DNA from: Streptomyces sp. JJ66
Lineage (GTDB): Bacteria; Actinomycetota; Actinomycetes; Streptomycetales; Streptomycetaceae
NCBI RefSeq assembly: GCF_019303495.1
Contig: NZ_JAEVFI010000020.1
Coordinates: forward strand, 63,948-102,739
Reading direction: 5' to 3'
DNA: 38,792 bases
Below, piece by piece: positions 7,711-15,516 of this stretch. Made by a program: the position numbers and the translations under genes. Within the stretch, counting starts at the first letter, position 1. Every line of letters starts with the position of its first letter. The notes below the pieces were generated by a model. It was not told the DNA's origin. It saw only the letters and a list, made by a program, of their open reading frames with translations, and did not search any database.

Positions 7711-9706
7711 ACCAGCGGACCGCCCCGATGGACGGGCGGGCCCTGGCGACCTTGCCGTCCTCACGGAGCTTGCGGCGGTGGATCAGTGAGGCGTACAGCT
7801 CCCACAGCACCATGCCCACGATGCTCATGGCAGCGAACGCCACCGCCTTCGGGGTGAAGTGCCAGTAGGTGATCTGCTCCGTCCAGATCTCCGCCTTCGC
7901 GTCCCAGACCCGGCTGCCCTCCTTTGGCATCCCGGAGGCGTGCCAGAAGTTCATGACCGCCGCCCCGAGAGCGAAGACCCAGGTGGAGACGCGGTAAAGG
8001 GTTCCGGCATCGCCGCTCTGGCGGGCCTGGTGGTACATCCAGCCCACGAACGCGGTCGACAGCTCCCAGGCTGCGGCGAACAGGATCGTGAAGGGGACGA
8101 CCCAGCCGAGGATGTCCTTGGCGAATCCGGCCTGCCCGGTCCAGGCGACCGCCATCGGCGCGGTGATCGGCAGGACCACCAGCAGCCGTTCGGCGTTGAC
8201 GAGCACGAACCGCTTCACCCGCTCGGTACGGGTGGGCTTCCCTGCACGGGCAGCGGCCCGCAGCTCCCGGACCCTGGCCTTGCGGGCGGCCCGGGCGTCC
8301 TCGCGCTCCTGGCGGGCTTCGGCCTTGAGGCGCTTACGCTCGATGCGGCGCTCGGTGCGGTCGGTGGCGCGCTTCATCCGGGCGGCGGCCTCGGCCACCC
8401 TGTCGTCGGCGGCCTTCAACGCGACCTCCGCGTCCGCTTCCCGCACCCGGGCCCGCTCCAGCACCTGCTCGGCTTCCTCAAGCTGCGTATCCCGCGTGGT
8501 GCGGGCCGCCGCCAGGATGCGGTCGGCCTCCTCGCGGGCGGTGCGAGTCACACGGTCAGCGTCCTCGGCCGCCGTCGCCCGCAGCCGGCCGATGTCCTCC
8601 CTGGCCAGCGCACGCGTACGCGCCGCATCCGCGCGGGACGCCTCCCGCTCGCGGGCCGCGTCCTCACGCAGCTCGGCCGCCGCCCTCTTGGCCCCCGCCT
8701 TCACCTGCGCGGCCTGGGCGTCCGCGCTCTCGCGCAGCCCGCCGGCCTCGCCCCGCGCCCGCTCCAGGAGCTGTTCGGCGTCGGAGGTGGCGCGGGTGCG
8801 GGTCTCCACCGCGGTACGCTCCGCCGCCGCGAGCAGCTCGGTACGCACGCTCTCCGCGTCAGCGAGGGCCTTCGCCGCGGCCTGAGCGGCCTCGGTGCGG
8901 ACCTGCTCCGCCTGCGCGGCCGCCGTGGCGGCGACCCCTTCGGCCTGGCGGCGCGCGTCGGCGACCAACTGCTCGGCAGCCGTGCGGGCGTCGGTGAGGG
9001 CCTGGTCGGCCTCGCCGGCCGCGGCTGCCGTGACGGTGTCGGCCTCCGCGCGGGCGTCGGCGAGCAGCTGCTTAGCCGTCGCGTCGACGCCGGCCAGGAC
9101 CTGGTCGGCGTCGGAGGCCGCGGTGCTCGCGGCCTCCGTGCGGATCTGGTCGGCGTCGGCCTGGGCGGCGGCCAGGACACGGGCCTGCTCGGCGGTAGCC
9201 GCCTCGGTGATCGAGGCCGCCTCGGTGCGCGCGTCCTCCAGCAGCGCGGTAGCGCGGGTCTCGCCGTCGGCAAGGATGCGGGCAACGCCGTCGGCGGCCT
9301 GGTCCCGGAGATCGGCGGCACGGTCGGCGGCGTCGGATACGACGGACTCGGCGCGGACGGCGGCCTCGGCCAGCAGCTCGTCGGCGTCCGCGCGAACGCG
9401 GGCGGCGTGGGCGTCGGCCTCCCGGCCGGTGCGCACCGCGCGGGCGGCCTCCAGGCGGGCCTGCGCGGTCAGGTGCACGGCACGGTCGCGGGCCAGATCG
9501 GTGACGTCGGCGGCACGGTCGCGGGCATCGGCCAGGGCAGCGTCGGCCTCCGTCCGCACCTGCACACCCACATCCGTGACCGGCTCCGGGACGGGGGCGG
9601 CCGGTGCGGGTTCGGTGCGCGGCGCGATGATCGCGGCCACCGGAGCCGTCCGCCGCGCCGGACGGCGCTGCGGCGGCTGCCTCTTCTTCGTCGATGCGCG
9701 AGCCAC
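6929..9706 (-). CDS. giant coiled-coil membrane protein with DUF2637-like domain
   Basis: The 925-residue product starts with a basic N-terminus. A very long Ala/Arg/Glu/Asp coiled coil (about 60-480) follows, then a basic stretch and a block of four or five membrane helices (about 500-650, including ERLLVVLPITAPMAVAW) of the DUF2637 type found on Streptomyces plasmids. The tail (about 690-870) is dominated by Arg-Thr-Gly-Pro-Asp words, and the last 60 residues look like a winged helix. GTG at 9706 follows GGGAGGGC, and a 15-bp-stem hairpin lies just upstream. The architecture suggests a membrane anchor with a long cytoplasmic rod, possibly a spread or transfer protein. That role is inference. 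Confidence 0.8.
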   Translation of the reverse strand: MARASTKKRQPPQRRPARRTAPVAAIIAPRTEPAPAAPVPEPVTDVGVQVRTEADAALADARDRAADVTDLARDRAVHLTAQARLEAARAVRTGREADAHAARVRADADELLAEAAVRAESVVSDAADRAADLRDQAADGVARILADGETRATALLEDARTEAASITEAATAEQARVLAAAQADADQIRTEAASTAASDADQVLAGVDATAKQLLADARAEADTVTAAAAGEADQALTDARTAAEQLVADARRQAEGVAATAAAQAEQVRTEAAQAAAKALADAESVRTELLAAAERTAVETRTRATSDAEQLLERARGEAGGLRESADAQAAQVKAGAKRAAAELREDAAREREASRADAARTRALAREDIGRLRATAAEDADRVTRTAREEADRILAAARTTRDTQLEEAEQVLERARVREADAEVALKAADDRVAEAAARMKRATDRTERRIERKRLKAEARQEREDARAARKARVRELRAAARAGKPTRTERVKRFVLVNAERLLVVLPITAPMAVAWTGQAGFAKDILGWVVPFTILFAAAWELSTAFVGWMYHQARQSGDAGTLYRVSTWVFALGAAVMNFWHASGMPKEGSRVWDAKAEIWTEQITYWHFTPKAVAFAAMSIVGMVLWELYASLIHRRKLREDGKVARARPSIGAVRWFRYPVHSFTAWSLAITDPGLTTLDRAWTVAGAQLADRKAVRTGRALHRVVVPRLAADDHGPAAIPTVLTLMRTDRNGPLESTTAVRPVQHDGYAVRSGPADRKAVHGPVRTAGAADRTGGPALALQAGPAGPQSADLPTGPGPDRGPRTVPATQNGAATRKVTVQTADAAPGPRGADRTGPADQETPHSANGPDRGEGDGPDRTVITLTGLERTALDRLRTVKEPLNRTNIAKAVRAEGGSIATDRAGQIAVALKQHTVR

Positions 9707-9729
9707 GCCGCGCCCTCCCTTCAAACAGA

Positions 9730-9771
9730 CCCGCGCGGCGCCCCGTGTCTTCCCCAGGGGCGCCGCGCGGG
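9730..9771 (-). terminator. 15-bp perfect hairpin in the leader of the DUF2637 gene
   Basis: CCCGCGCGGCGCCCC at 9730-9744 pairs perfectly with 9757-9771 across a 12-base loop. It lies 24 bases upstream of the GTG start and, on the minus strand, is followed by a short T-containing run. It could terminate transcription from the WhiB-like gene or attenuate entry into the DUF2637 gene. Confidence 0.65.
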
Positions 9772-9997
9772 CGATGGTGTGTACATGGTGTGCAGAGCTG
9801 ACGCGTCTCATACGGTCACAAGGCGGGCCTGGCGGCGGCGGTCCGCAGAACCCGACCCGCCGGATCTGGCTGGGCCAGGCGTCGCGGTGCCGCCGGTGAC
9901 GGCACGGACCATGTGCCCCGTCGCACCGTCCGGACGATCCGGCGCCTGCCCACACGCCTGAAGGCGGCACGGGTGCGGCAGGAGATGGGACACCGGA

Positions 9998-10315
9998 TCA
10001 GGCCGAGCCGGACTCGCGAGCGCGGCGGCGGGCGGCGCGACGCTTCATCGCGCGGCGCTCGTCCTCGCTCAGGCCGCCCCAGACACCGAAGTCCTGACGC
10101 GTCTCCAACGCCCACTGCAGACACATCTCCTGCACGGGACAACTGCGGCAGAACGTCTTGGCTTCCTCGAGCTGAAGCAGCGCCAGTCCAGTGTTGCCGA
10201 GCGGGAAGAACAGTTCGGGGTCTTCCACCGCGCGGCAGACGGCGTGGTGGCGCCAGTCGCCGGCGGGCCGTGTGGCGGGGGAGGGAGGGGTGGGGATGAG
10301 GTGTGATCGGGACAT
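9998..10315 (-). CDS. WhiB-like (Wbl) iron-sulfur regulator
   Basis: The 105-residue product carries the four cluster-binding cysteines of the Wbl family at about C27, C56, C59 and C65. They are followed by GVWGG at 77-81 and a basic tail (KRRAARRRAR), the standard order. Wbl proteins bind a [4Fe-4S] cluster and act with sigma factors as actinobacterial transcription regulators. ATG at 10315 is preceded by GGAGG seven bases upstream. It lies inside the minus-strand transfer cluster, so it may regulate transfer genes. Plasmid-borne wbl genes are known in Streptomyces. The upstream extension of the open frame has no support. Confidence 0.93.
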   Translation of the reverse strand: MSRSHLIPTPPSPATRPAGDWRHHAVCRAVEDPELFFPLGNTGLALLQLEEAKTFCRSCPVQEMCLQWALETRQDFGVWGGLSEDERRAMKRRAARRRARESGSA

Positions 10316-10340
10316 GAAGGGCCTCCAGAGGCGGGCCTGG

Positions 10341-10526
10341 TCAGGGTTGTTTGCGGGACTGCCGGTGCGTCCAGGCGTCCTGGAGCCGGGCGAAGCGCTG
10401 GTGCAGGGGTGTCCCGCTCTCACAGGGCTGGCCCCTCTGGCAGGTGTGGCAGTCGGCGGTGTGGGTCTCGGATGCCTGGAATGCCTGCATGTAACGGTCG
10501 AACAGATCGTCGGCGGGCCGGGGCAT
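10341..10526 (-). CDS. small Cys-containing protein
   Basis: The 61-residue product contains DCHTCQRGQPCESG (three Cys, possibly one metal-binding knuckle) followed by a basic helix. Its ATG overlaps the TGA of the preceding gene (ATGA), which supports it as a real, translationally coupled gene. The family was not identified. Confidence 0.65.
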   Translation of the reverse strand: MPRPADDLFDRYMQAFQASETHTADCHTCQRGQPCESGTPLHQRFARLQDAWTHRQSRKQP

Positions 10527-10939
10527 CAGGCCGCCATCGACGACGGCATCGCGTGCAGGTCCTCGGCGGCCTGGGCGAGGAGCGCGGCCTGCCCGGCGGC
10601 GGCGAGCAGGCGGCCCCAGTGCGGCGGCCAGGTGTGGGCGCGGCCCAGCTGCTGTTCCAGCGCCGCCCAGTCCACGGCGGCCGGGTCCGGGCCGGGGGTG
10701 AGGTGGCGGCGGATGACGGTGCGGGCGGCGGCGGCCAGCCACACCGGCAGCCCTGCGTCGGTGTCCCAGCCGGGTGCGGACATGTCGGCGTGGGCCAGGG
10801 CGTACTCCCACACCCGCCGGGCGAGCTGGTCGCAGCGGCGCCATTCGGTCGGCTGGAGGCGGTTGTTGATGTAGGCGAGCAGGGCGGGTTCATGCGGGCG
10901 GCAGACAGCGGACAGCAACGCGAGCGGTGTCACGGTCAC
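10526..10939 (-). CDS. hypothetical helical protein
   Basis: The 137-residue product is mostly helical and rich in Ala, Leu and Trp (NRLQPTEWRRCDQLARRVWE near the start), with no membrane segment. GTG at 10939 is preceded by AAGGG. The upstream part of the open frame has no good start. Its end overlaps the start of the small Cys-containing gene by four bases. I do not recognise the family. Its place in the minus-strand block links it to transfer functions only by context. Confidence 0.6.
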   Translation of the reverse strand: MTVTPLALLSAVCRPHEPALLAYINNRLQPTEWRRCDQLARRVWEYALAHADMSAPGWDTDAGLPVWLAAAARTVIRRHLTPGPDPAAVDWAALEQQLGRAHTWPPHWGRLLAAAGQAALLAQAAEDLHAMPSSMAA

Positions 10940-10981
10940 GACAGGAGTTCCCTTCGACGAGGTGTAGCGGTGTGAAGGCAT

Positions 10982-11013
10982 GGCGGGGCGGGCACCGGTG
11001 ATCCCGCCCCGCC
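10982..11013 (-). terminator. hairpin between small transfer-cluster genes
   Basis: GGCGGGGCGGG pairs perfectly with CCCGCCCCGCC across a 10-base loop. It lies downstream of the 42-residue Ala-rich ORF and upstream of the next coding start. No U-tract is visible. Confidence 0.55.
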
Positions 11014-11057
11014 CGACGGCGCTGGGCAATGACCTTCCGGGGCCCGCAAGGCAGCTA

Positions 11058-11186
11058 CTACTTCTGGGCGGCTTGCTGCGCGGCCCGCTGTGCTTCGGCC
11101 AGGCGGGCGGCTGCTTCCTGCGCGGCGGCGAGATCGGCGGCCGCTTGCTGACGAGCGGCTTCCATGGCCGCCGCTTCCGGGGTCAC
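11058..11186 (-). CDS. 42-residue Ala/Gln-rich helical peptide
   Basis: The product is one long amphipathic helix rich in Ala, Gln and Glu. Its GTG overlaps the TGA of the preceding gene (GTGA), the main reason to accept it. Function is unknown. Confidence 0.5.
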   Translation of the reverse strand: MTPEAAAMEAARQQAAADLAAAQEAAARLAEAQRAAQQAAQK

Positions 11187-11467
11187 CGCGCACCACCCGC
11201 GGTAGCGGGGGCGGCGAGGCGGGCGCGCATCTGCGCCACCGTGCGGGGCGCGCACCGCCCGGCGGCGGCCGCGCGGCGGTCCCCCTCGGCCACCAGGCGG
11301 GCTAGCAGTTCGTTCAGCGCGTCGGCGCGGTCGTCGGCGCGGTGTTGGAGCGACCGGCCGGGCTCGCGCTGCGGCAGCGGCGGCAGCGCGGGCGGGTTGT
11401 CGGGGATTCGGTCGTGCTGGGGCTCGGGCTCGGAGCCGAGCACCGGCCGTGAGATCGTGGTGGTCAC
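11183..11467 (-). CDS. hypothetical 94-residue protein
   Basis: The first 40 residues are Pro-rich and probably disordered. The rest is helical and basic, with one Cys (ADALNELLARLVAEGDRR, then CAPRTVAQMRARL). GTG at 11467 follows a strong AAGGAG. It is coupled to the downstream 42-residue ORF by a four-base overlap. The family was not identified. Confidence 0.6.
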   Translation of the reverse strand: MTTTISRPVLGSEPEPQHDRIPDNPPALPPLPQREPGRSLQHRADDRADALNELLARLVAEGDRRAAAAGRCAPRTVAQMRARLAAPATAGGAR

Positions 11468-11553
11468 AGGTGTCTCCTTGTAGTGGTGCCTGTGCGCGTC
11501 GCCCGGGGCGCAATCCCGGGCGACGCATCCTCATCTGACTGCTGTACGAGCAG

Positions 11554-11598
11554 CCACGGCCGCCCCCAGCCCGATGTTGCGGGTGGGAGCGGCCGTGG
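11554..11598 (-). terminator. hairpin after the zinc-ribbon gene
   Basis: CCACGGCCGC at 11554-11563 pairs perfectly with 11589-11598. The hairpin lies 20 bases past the stop codon of the zinc-ribbon gene. Confidence 0.5.
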
Positions 11599-11618
11599 TC
11601 GTTCGTGTGCGGAGCGGG

Positions 11619-12227
11619 TCAGCCCGTGCGGCGCTTTGGGTGCAGCGTGGTGAGCGGGACCGGCGGCGCGCCCTGCGGCGCATCGCCGTCGGGCAGCTGC
11701 GCGCGTCGGGTGTCGGCGTCGCGGACCGCCGTCTCGCTCGACGCCCACTGCCCCTTGCGCCGCAGCCACTCGGGCTGGCCGTCGCCAGGCTGGTCGATCA
11801 TGGGCGTGTGCTGTTGCGCGGCGATCTGGCTGACGGCCGGGGCAACCGCGACGCTGGGCTTGCGGCGCACGGTGGTGCGGCAGCGGTGGACGGTCTCGGC
11901 GTGTCCGGTCTCCAGACGCTCCTGCCACGTCCGGACCGTGATGTCGACGCTGACCAGGCGGTTGCTGCCCAGGCGGCAGCGGACAGCCGGGGCCTGGCCT
12001 GCGGTGATGGGGCCGTGCGGCACCACCTTCGGTTTCCTGGTCTGCAAACCGGTGATCGGCACCCACGTCCCGCAGTCGGGGCAGACCAGCGACGCGCAGG
12101 CGGGGCGCAGGTCGTACTGGTGGGGCCGGAGGGTGGAGAGGACGAGCGCGGGGCGTGCGTTGACGGTGCGGGAGCGGGTCCGGCTCCGGCGGGGGCGGGC
12201 GGTGGGCTCGAGGGTGGAGGGAGACAT
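11619..12227 (-). CDS. zinc-ribbon-like protein, first gene of the minus-strand block
   Basis: The 202-residue product has Cys44, Cys49 and Cys52 (LVCPDCGTW). Two later Cys (about 83 and 115) could complete a zinc site, and the N-terminus is basic. It may be a DNA-binding or adaptor protein. The ATG at 12227 follows GAGGAG. The promoter side and the first ten codons lie in a segment that is repeated at 13437-13722, so the same upstream region exists twice in the window. No family name is offered. Confidence 0.7.
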   Translation of the reverse strand: MSPSTLEPTARPRRSRTRSRTVNARPALVLSTLRPHQYDLRPACASLVCPDCGTWVPITGLQTRKPKVVPHGPITAGQAPAVRCRLGSNRLVSVDITVRTWQERLETGHAETVHRCRTTVRRKPSVAVAPAVSQIAAQQHTPMIDQPGDGQPEWLRRKGQWASSETAVRDADTRRAQLPDGDAPQGAPPVPLTTLHPKRRTG

Positions 12228-12458
12228 CTGGACTCCTCATGGGGCGGAGTTGCGGGGGTGCGGGTTGCGGTGCTCTCTCCGCCCTGCGGGCTGCACGGCA
12301 CGGGGCCGGCGTCCCGCAGGACAGACAGCGCACAGCGCTGTGACGTGCACACAGTCGTCGCGGCCGTCAGGCTCCGGAGGAGTTCGGTGGTGCTCTCGCG
12401 TCCTCAGCTCGCTGAGGACTACTCCGGCCGCCCCCGAGAGGCGGACGACTACTGCGGT
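12196..12458. repeat. direct repeat, copy 1 (with start of the zinc-ribbon gene)
   Basis: This segment is nearly identical to 13437-13722. It covers the first codons, ribosome-binding site and upstream region of the zinc-ribbon gene, plus a perfect hairpin GTCCTCAGC-TC-GCTGAGGAC at 12400-12419. A few substitutions and one insertion of about 23 bp in the other copy show the duplication is not very recent. Confidence 0.9.
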
Positions 12459-12558
12459 TAAGGGGGTGTTTACTCGGTGCTCCCGGAGGATCACCGAGGA
12501 GCTGCTGCTCAACCGTGGTGGGCAGCCGCACAACCTCGAAGGTAGAGACGCCTAACCC

Positions 12559-12597
12559 AAGTGTCAAGACACTTGCTACTCATCTTGACTAATGTCA
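12559..12597 (+). promoter_or_regulatory. paired palindromes upstream of the first GntR gene (candidate operators)
   Basis: AAGTGTC-AA-GACACTT (12559-12574) is a perfect 16-bp palindrome. TGAC-TAAT-GTCA (12586-12597) is a second one and overlaps a TTGACT resembling a -35 box. Both lie within 110 bases of the GntR start. GntR repressors of Streptomyces plasmids usually control themselves and transfer genes from such sites, and the divergent transfer operon starts nearby. Confidence 0.6.
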
Positions 12598-12664
12598 GGA
12601 TGGGGCCTTGAAGAGTTGACGCGTCTAGCCTGGAGACACGTGACGGACAGGAAGGAGATCGACT

Positions 12665-13426
12665 ATGACTGCCAGCAGGATCGTGGCGGACATCCGCCAG
12701 GGCATCGCCGACGGGCAATACCGTCATGGCACCCGCCTGCCGAGCGTGCGCGACCTGGCCGATCAGTACGGAGTGAGTCAGCAGACCGCGGCTGCCGCCT
12801 ACGCGGTACTTGCCGCTCTCGGGCTGGCCCGCAGCGAACGAGGAAGCGGTACGACTGTGGCGGCAGGACCGGCTGCGGATGCCTACCTCGGCACCTACAC
12901 CCCTCCAGACCTCGATGCGCCTGGGGCGCAGGCATGGCGAGCAACCAACGAAGGAGCCACAGCCACGGAGGAGACGACGCTGGTCCGCCAGATCGTCGCC
13001 ACCGACGAGATGGCCGAGTGGGGTATCCCGTCGGGCAGCGACGTAGTTGAGCGGACGCGAATCCGATCGCTGGAGGGGATCCCGGTACAGCACAAGATCA
13101 CCGTGGTGCCCTACGATCTCGCCTCTCGGCGGCCTGAGGGCTATGAAGGGGTGCCCCCGATGCTGGCCCCCGTAGGGGCGGCACCGATGAAGCCACCGCG
13201 CGGGACCCGAGTCGCTGACTGGCTGGGATGGGACGTACAGAAGACCGACTGCGCGATTACGGCCGAACCGATGGCAGCCGATGCATGCACGGCGCTGCTC
13301 ATGCCAGAAGGCTCCCCGGGCTTTCGGGTCGTCAACGTCTCCCGAGATGGGGCCGACAGTGTCGTCTACGCCACGGTGACCACGGCCCCCCTTCACCATC
13401 GCGTCACGATGGAGATCATCGGCTAA
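12665..13426 (+). CDS. GntR-family regulator with UTRA domain
   Basis: The 253-residue product has an N-terminal winged HTH (about 1-70: RIVADIRQGIADGQYRHG, then LPSVRDLADQYGVSQQT and LARSERGSG). A C-terminal UTRA ligand-binding domain (about 100-250) follows. This is the HutC/KorSA type that represses transfer or replication genes on Streptomyces elements. GGAAGGAG precedes the ATG. The gene faces away from the transfer block and has palindromic sites in its promoter, so autoregulation and control of the divergent operon are likely. It is bracketed by the two copies of the long direct repeat. Confidence 0.9.
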   Translation: MTASRIVADIRQGIADGQYRHGTRLPSVRDLADQYGVSQQTAAAAYAVLAALGLARSERGSGTTVAAGPAADAYLGTYTPPDLDAPGAQAWRATNEGATATEETTLVRQIVATDEMAEWGIPSGSDVVERTRIRSLEGIPVQHKITVVPYDLASRRPEGYEGVPPMLAPVGAAPMKPPRGTRVADWLGWDVQKTDCAITAEPMAADACTALLMPEGSPGFRVVNVSRDGADSVVYATVTTAPLHHRVTMEIIG

Positions 13427-13436
13427 CACCCGGGGA

Positions 13437-13722
13437 CGGGCGGTGCGCTCAAGGGTGGAGGGAGACATCTGGACTCCTCATGGGGCGGAGTTGCGGAGAT
13501 GCGGGTCGCGGTGCTCTCTCCGCCCTGCGGGCCGCACGGCACTAGGCCGGCGTCCCGCAGGACAGACAGCGCACAGCGCTGTGACGTGCACACAGTCGTC
13601 GCGGCCGTCAGGCTCCGGGGGAGTTCGGTGGTGCTCTCGCGTCCTCAGCTCGCCTGAGGACGTGCCCTCAGGCGAGCTGTGGGCTACCCCGGCCGCCCCG
13701 GAGGGCGGACGACTACTGCGGT
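13437..13722. repeat. direct repeat, copy 2
   Basis: This is the second copy of 12196-12458, offset by about 1240 bp. It retains an ATG at 13468 and about ten codons identical to the zinc-ribbon gene, then runs into antisense of the GntR gene, so it carries promoter and start without the gene body. It has an extra hairpin-forming insert. Confidence 0.9.
13646..13679. terminator. perfect 14-bp-stem hairpin in repeat copy 2
   Basis: CAGCTCGCCTGAGG pairs perfectly with CCTCAGGCGAGCTG across six bases. The stem is longer than in copy 1 because of the insertion. It could terminate the upstream GntR transcript. Confidence 0.55.
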
Positions 13723-13840
13723 CTTACGGCCGGCAAGGTGCACCAAAGGTGCAGGTGCAGCACCGGCTACGCCCCGCATCCGGCTACTCACCGCATGCTG
13801 GGGCACCTCGATTAGAACCCTGCTATTGCCCCGCAGTCAA

Positions 13841-13952
13841 CATGTCTAGCTAATTTCTTTCCTGAACCCCACTTGAGCTGGCCTTTTCTGGGCGTAGTTA
13901 AAGCAGATCGAGCCGCCTGTGCGTCCCGGCTTTCGGGGAAGAACTAGACATG
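13841..13952 (+). promoter_or_regulatory. promoter and inverted CATGTCTAG sites before the second GntR gene
   Basis: CATGTCTAG at 13841-13849 and its exact reverse complement CTAGACATG at 13944-13952 flank a locally AT-richer stretch. Between them, TTGAGC (13873-13878) and TAGTTA (13895-13900), 16 bases apart, look like a vegetative promoter. The pair could be operators for the GntR protein encoded from 14016. Confidence 0.5.
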
Positions 13953-14015
13953 CGATGCTGTGAGCACCGGGCAGCGAGATCCGCTGTCCTCACGACGCGC
14001 ATGGGAGGGGGAGTA

Positions 14016-14825
14016 GTGGCTACCAAGCAGAAGGAACCTGGGAAGGTCGAACGGATCGCATCCGAGATCCGGGCGAAGATCGAGCGGGGCGCGCTCGCGC
14101 CTGGGTCGCGCCTGCTTGGCGTGCCTCAGCTCCAGCAGGAACACGGCATCGCCTATCAAACTGCGCGCGACATCTACGGCCTGCTCGAAGACGAAGGTCT
14201 TGTCTTCTCTCGTCGCGGCAAGGGAACCTACGTCTCGCTTGTGATCGACAAGATCATGTCGGATCGAACCAGTCGATACCAGCCCGGCTTCCGCGAGGCC
14301 GACGGCGCTGTCGGCGCGTTCGAGGCCGAGATGCGGGCAAAGGGGTTCGACTTCAAGAACACCGTCACCATCGCCAGGGACGTACCGCCCAAGAAGGTCG
14401 CCGGCATCTTCGAGATGCATCACCGGGCGAAGACCTTGAAGCGCGAGCGAATCATGTCCGTGTTTGTACCCGGCAACGCTGAAGCGCTGGAGGTCGTCCA
14501 GGTGGCGACATCCTGGATCCCTGCGGATGTCGCCGACGCCTGTCCCGCGCTCGCCGCCGTCAAGACCGGCACGGGCGGCAGCAAGTCCCGCATGGCTGAG
14601 GCCGGATTCGCGCAGGTCCGCCTCCGGGAGGAGATCGAAGTACGTTCCCCCACCCGAAAAGAGGCGGCAGCTCTCGGCATCGCCGCCGAGCAGGCCGTCA
14701 TGGAGATCACCCACATGGGACTGACGGCCGAAGGCCGGGTCGTGGAGATCTGCCTGCACGTGCTGCCTCGTGCCAAGTGGCGCCTGTCCTACGAGTGGGC
14801 CATAGACACGCCGGGAACCGGCTGA
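14016..14825 (+). CDS. GntR-family regulator with UTRA domain (second)
   Basis: The product has 269 residues, with a winged HTH at about 10-75 (LAPGSRLLGVPQLQQEHGI, then SRRGKGTYV) and a UTRA domain at about 95-265. GTG at 14016 is chosen because GGAGGGGGAG lies just upstream. The longer open frame to 13950 would run into the CTAGACATG site. The next gene codes for a UTRA domain alone, and the two UTRA domains share several stretches (GxGGxxSRMxEAGF; RVVE and the QHVLGR/LHVLPR ends). A ligand-responsive repressor is the likely role. Confidence 0.88.
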   Translation: MATKQKEPGKVERIASEIRAKIERGALAPGSRLLGVPQLQQEHGIAYQTARDIYGLLEDEGLVFSRRGKGTYVSLVIDKIMSDRTSRYQPGFREADGAVGAFEAEMRAKGFDFKNTVTIARDVPPKKVAGIFEMHHRAKTLKRERIMSVFVPGNAEALEVVQVATSWIPADVADACPALAAVKTGTGGSKSRMAEAGFAQVRLREEIEVRSPTRKEAAALGIAAEQAVMEITHMGLTAEGRVVEICLHVLPRAKWRLSYEWAIDTPGTG

Positions 14826-14879
14826 CCAGCAAGAGACACCCAATCTTCCGACATAACACCAGCAAGGAGCATCCAGCAC

Positions 14880-15437
14880 ATGGCTAGCAACCGAATCGAC
14901 GACAGCGGCGTGATCCTGCGGGACGCGCGCACTCGGTACACCGCCGACCAGCGCGAAGAGAACGGGGCGCACGGTGCGTTCGACGCCGAACTGCGCCGAT
15001 CCGGCCGCACCCCGCGCACCGAGGTCGCTGTCAGCCGCACCACTGCGCCGACGGATGTGGCTCAGCTCCTGGGCGTCGACGGTGACGTCGTCGTGCGTGC
15101 CCGAGAGATGTTCGATGGTGAGCGAGTCATCCAGCTCGTCACCACGTACATCCCGGTCGACGTCGCCGAGGCCGCAGGCATCGAGCAGGTGGACACCGGC
15201 GTCGGCGGCATCATCAGCCGCATGAAGGAGGCCGGGTTCGACCAGGGCGACACCGCCGTGGAGGACGTCGAACTCCGTCCCGCCACCTCGGAGGAGTCGG
15301 CTCGCCTCGGTCTTCCCGAGGGAGCGGACATCCTCACCATCAATCACGTTGGCATCGCCGACGGGCGCGTGGTCGAGGTGACCCAGCACGTCCTGGGCAG
15401 GGACTGGAAGCTGCGCTACGCCGCTCCGCTCGCCTGA
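14880..15437 (+). CDS. stand-alone UTRA-domain protein without HTH
   Basis: The 185-residue product aligns by eye with the UTRA domain of the GntR protein encoded just upstream (G-V-G-G-I-I-S-R-M-K-E-A-G-F; INHVGIADGRVVEVTQHVL), but the winged HTH is absent. AAGGAG precedes the ATG by about 11 bases, and the coding frame has normal high GC at third positions, so it is not simply debris. It could dimerise with the GntR protein and tune it, or bind the ligand as a sink. It could also be a partial duplication that kept only the effector domain. Confidence 0.85.
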   Translation: MASNRIDDSGVILRDARTRYTADQREENGAHGAFDAELRRSGRTPRTEVAVSRTTAPTDVAQLLGVDGDVVVRAREMFDGERVIQLVTTYIPVDVAEAAGIEQVDTGVGGIISRMKEAGFDQGDTAVEDVELRPATSEESARLGLPEGADILTINHVGIADGRVVEVTQHVLGRDWKLRYAAPLA

Positions 15438-15448
15438 CGAAGTGCCTC

Positions 15449-15475
15449 GGGCGCCCCGGTCTCGCCGGGGCGCCC
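15449..15475 (+). terminator. perfect 11-bp-stem terminator hairpin
   Basis: GGGCGCCCCGG pairs perfectly with CCGGGGCGCCC across a five-base loop, 12 bases after the UTRA-only gene's stop codon. Confidence 0.75.
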
Positions 15476-15516
15476 GTACCACTGGCCCCTTCGAGTCCTT
15501 GGAGACCGATCCCCGC

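Noticed and set aside
9808..9912. 34-codon minus-strand ORF between the WhiB-like and DUF2637 genes
   Set aside because: Third-position GC is acceptable, but the ribosome-binding site is weak and no feature supports it.
7859..9961. 700-codon plus-strand open frame
   Set aside because: It is antisense to the coiled-coil gene, and its Gly/Leu/Arg repeats mirror the coiled-coil repeats.
12509..13468. 319-codon minus-strand open frame starting like the zinc-ribbon protein
   Set aside because: Only the first ten codons match, because of the direct repeat. The rest is antisense to the GntR gene.
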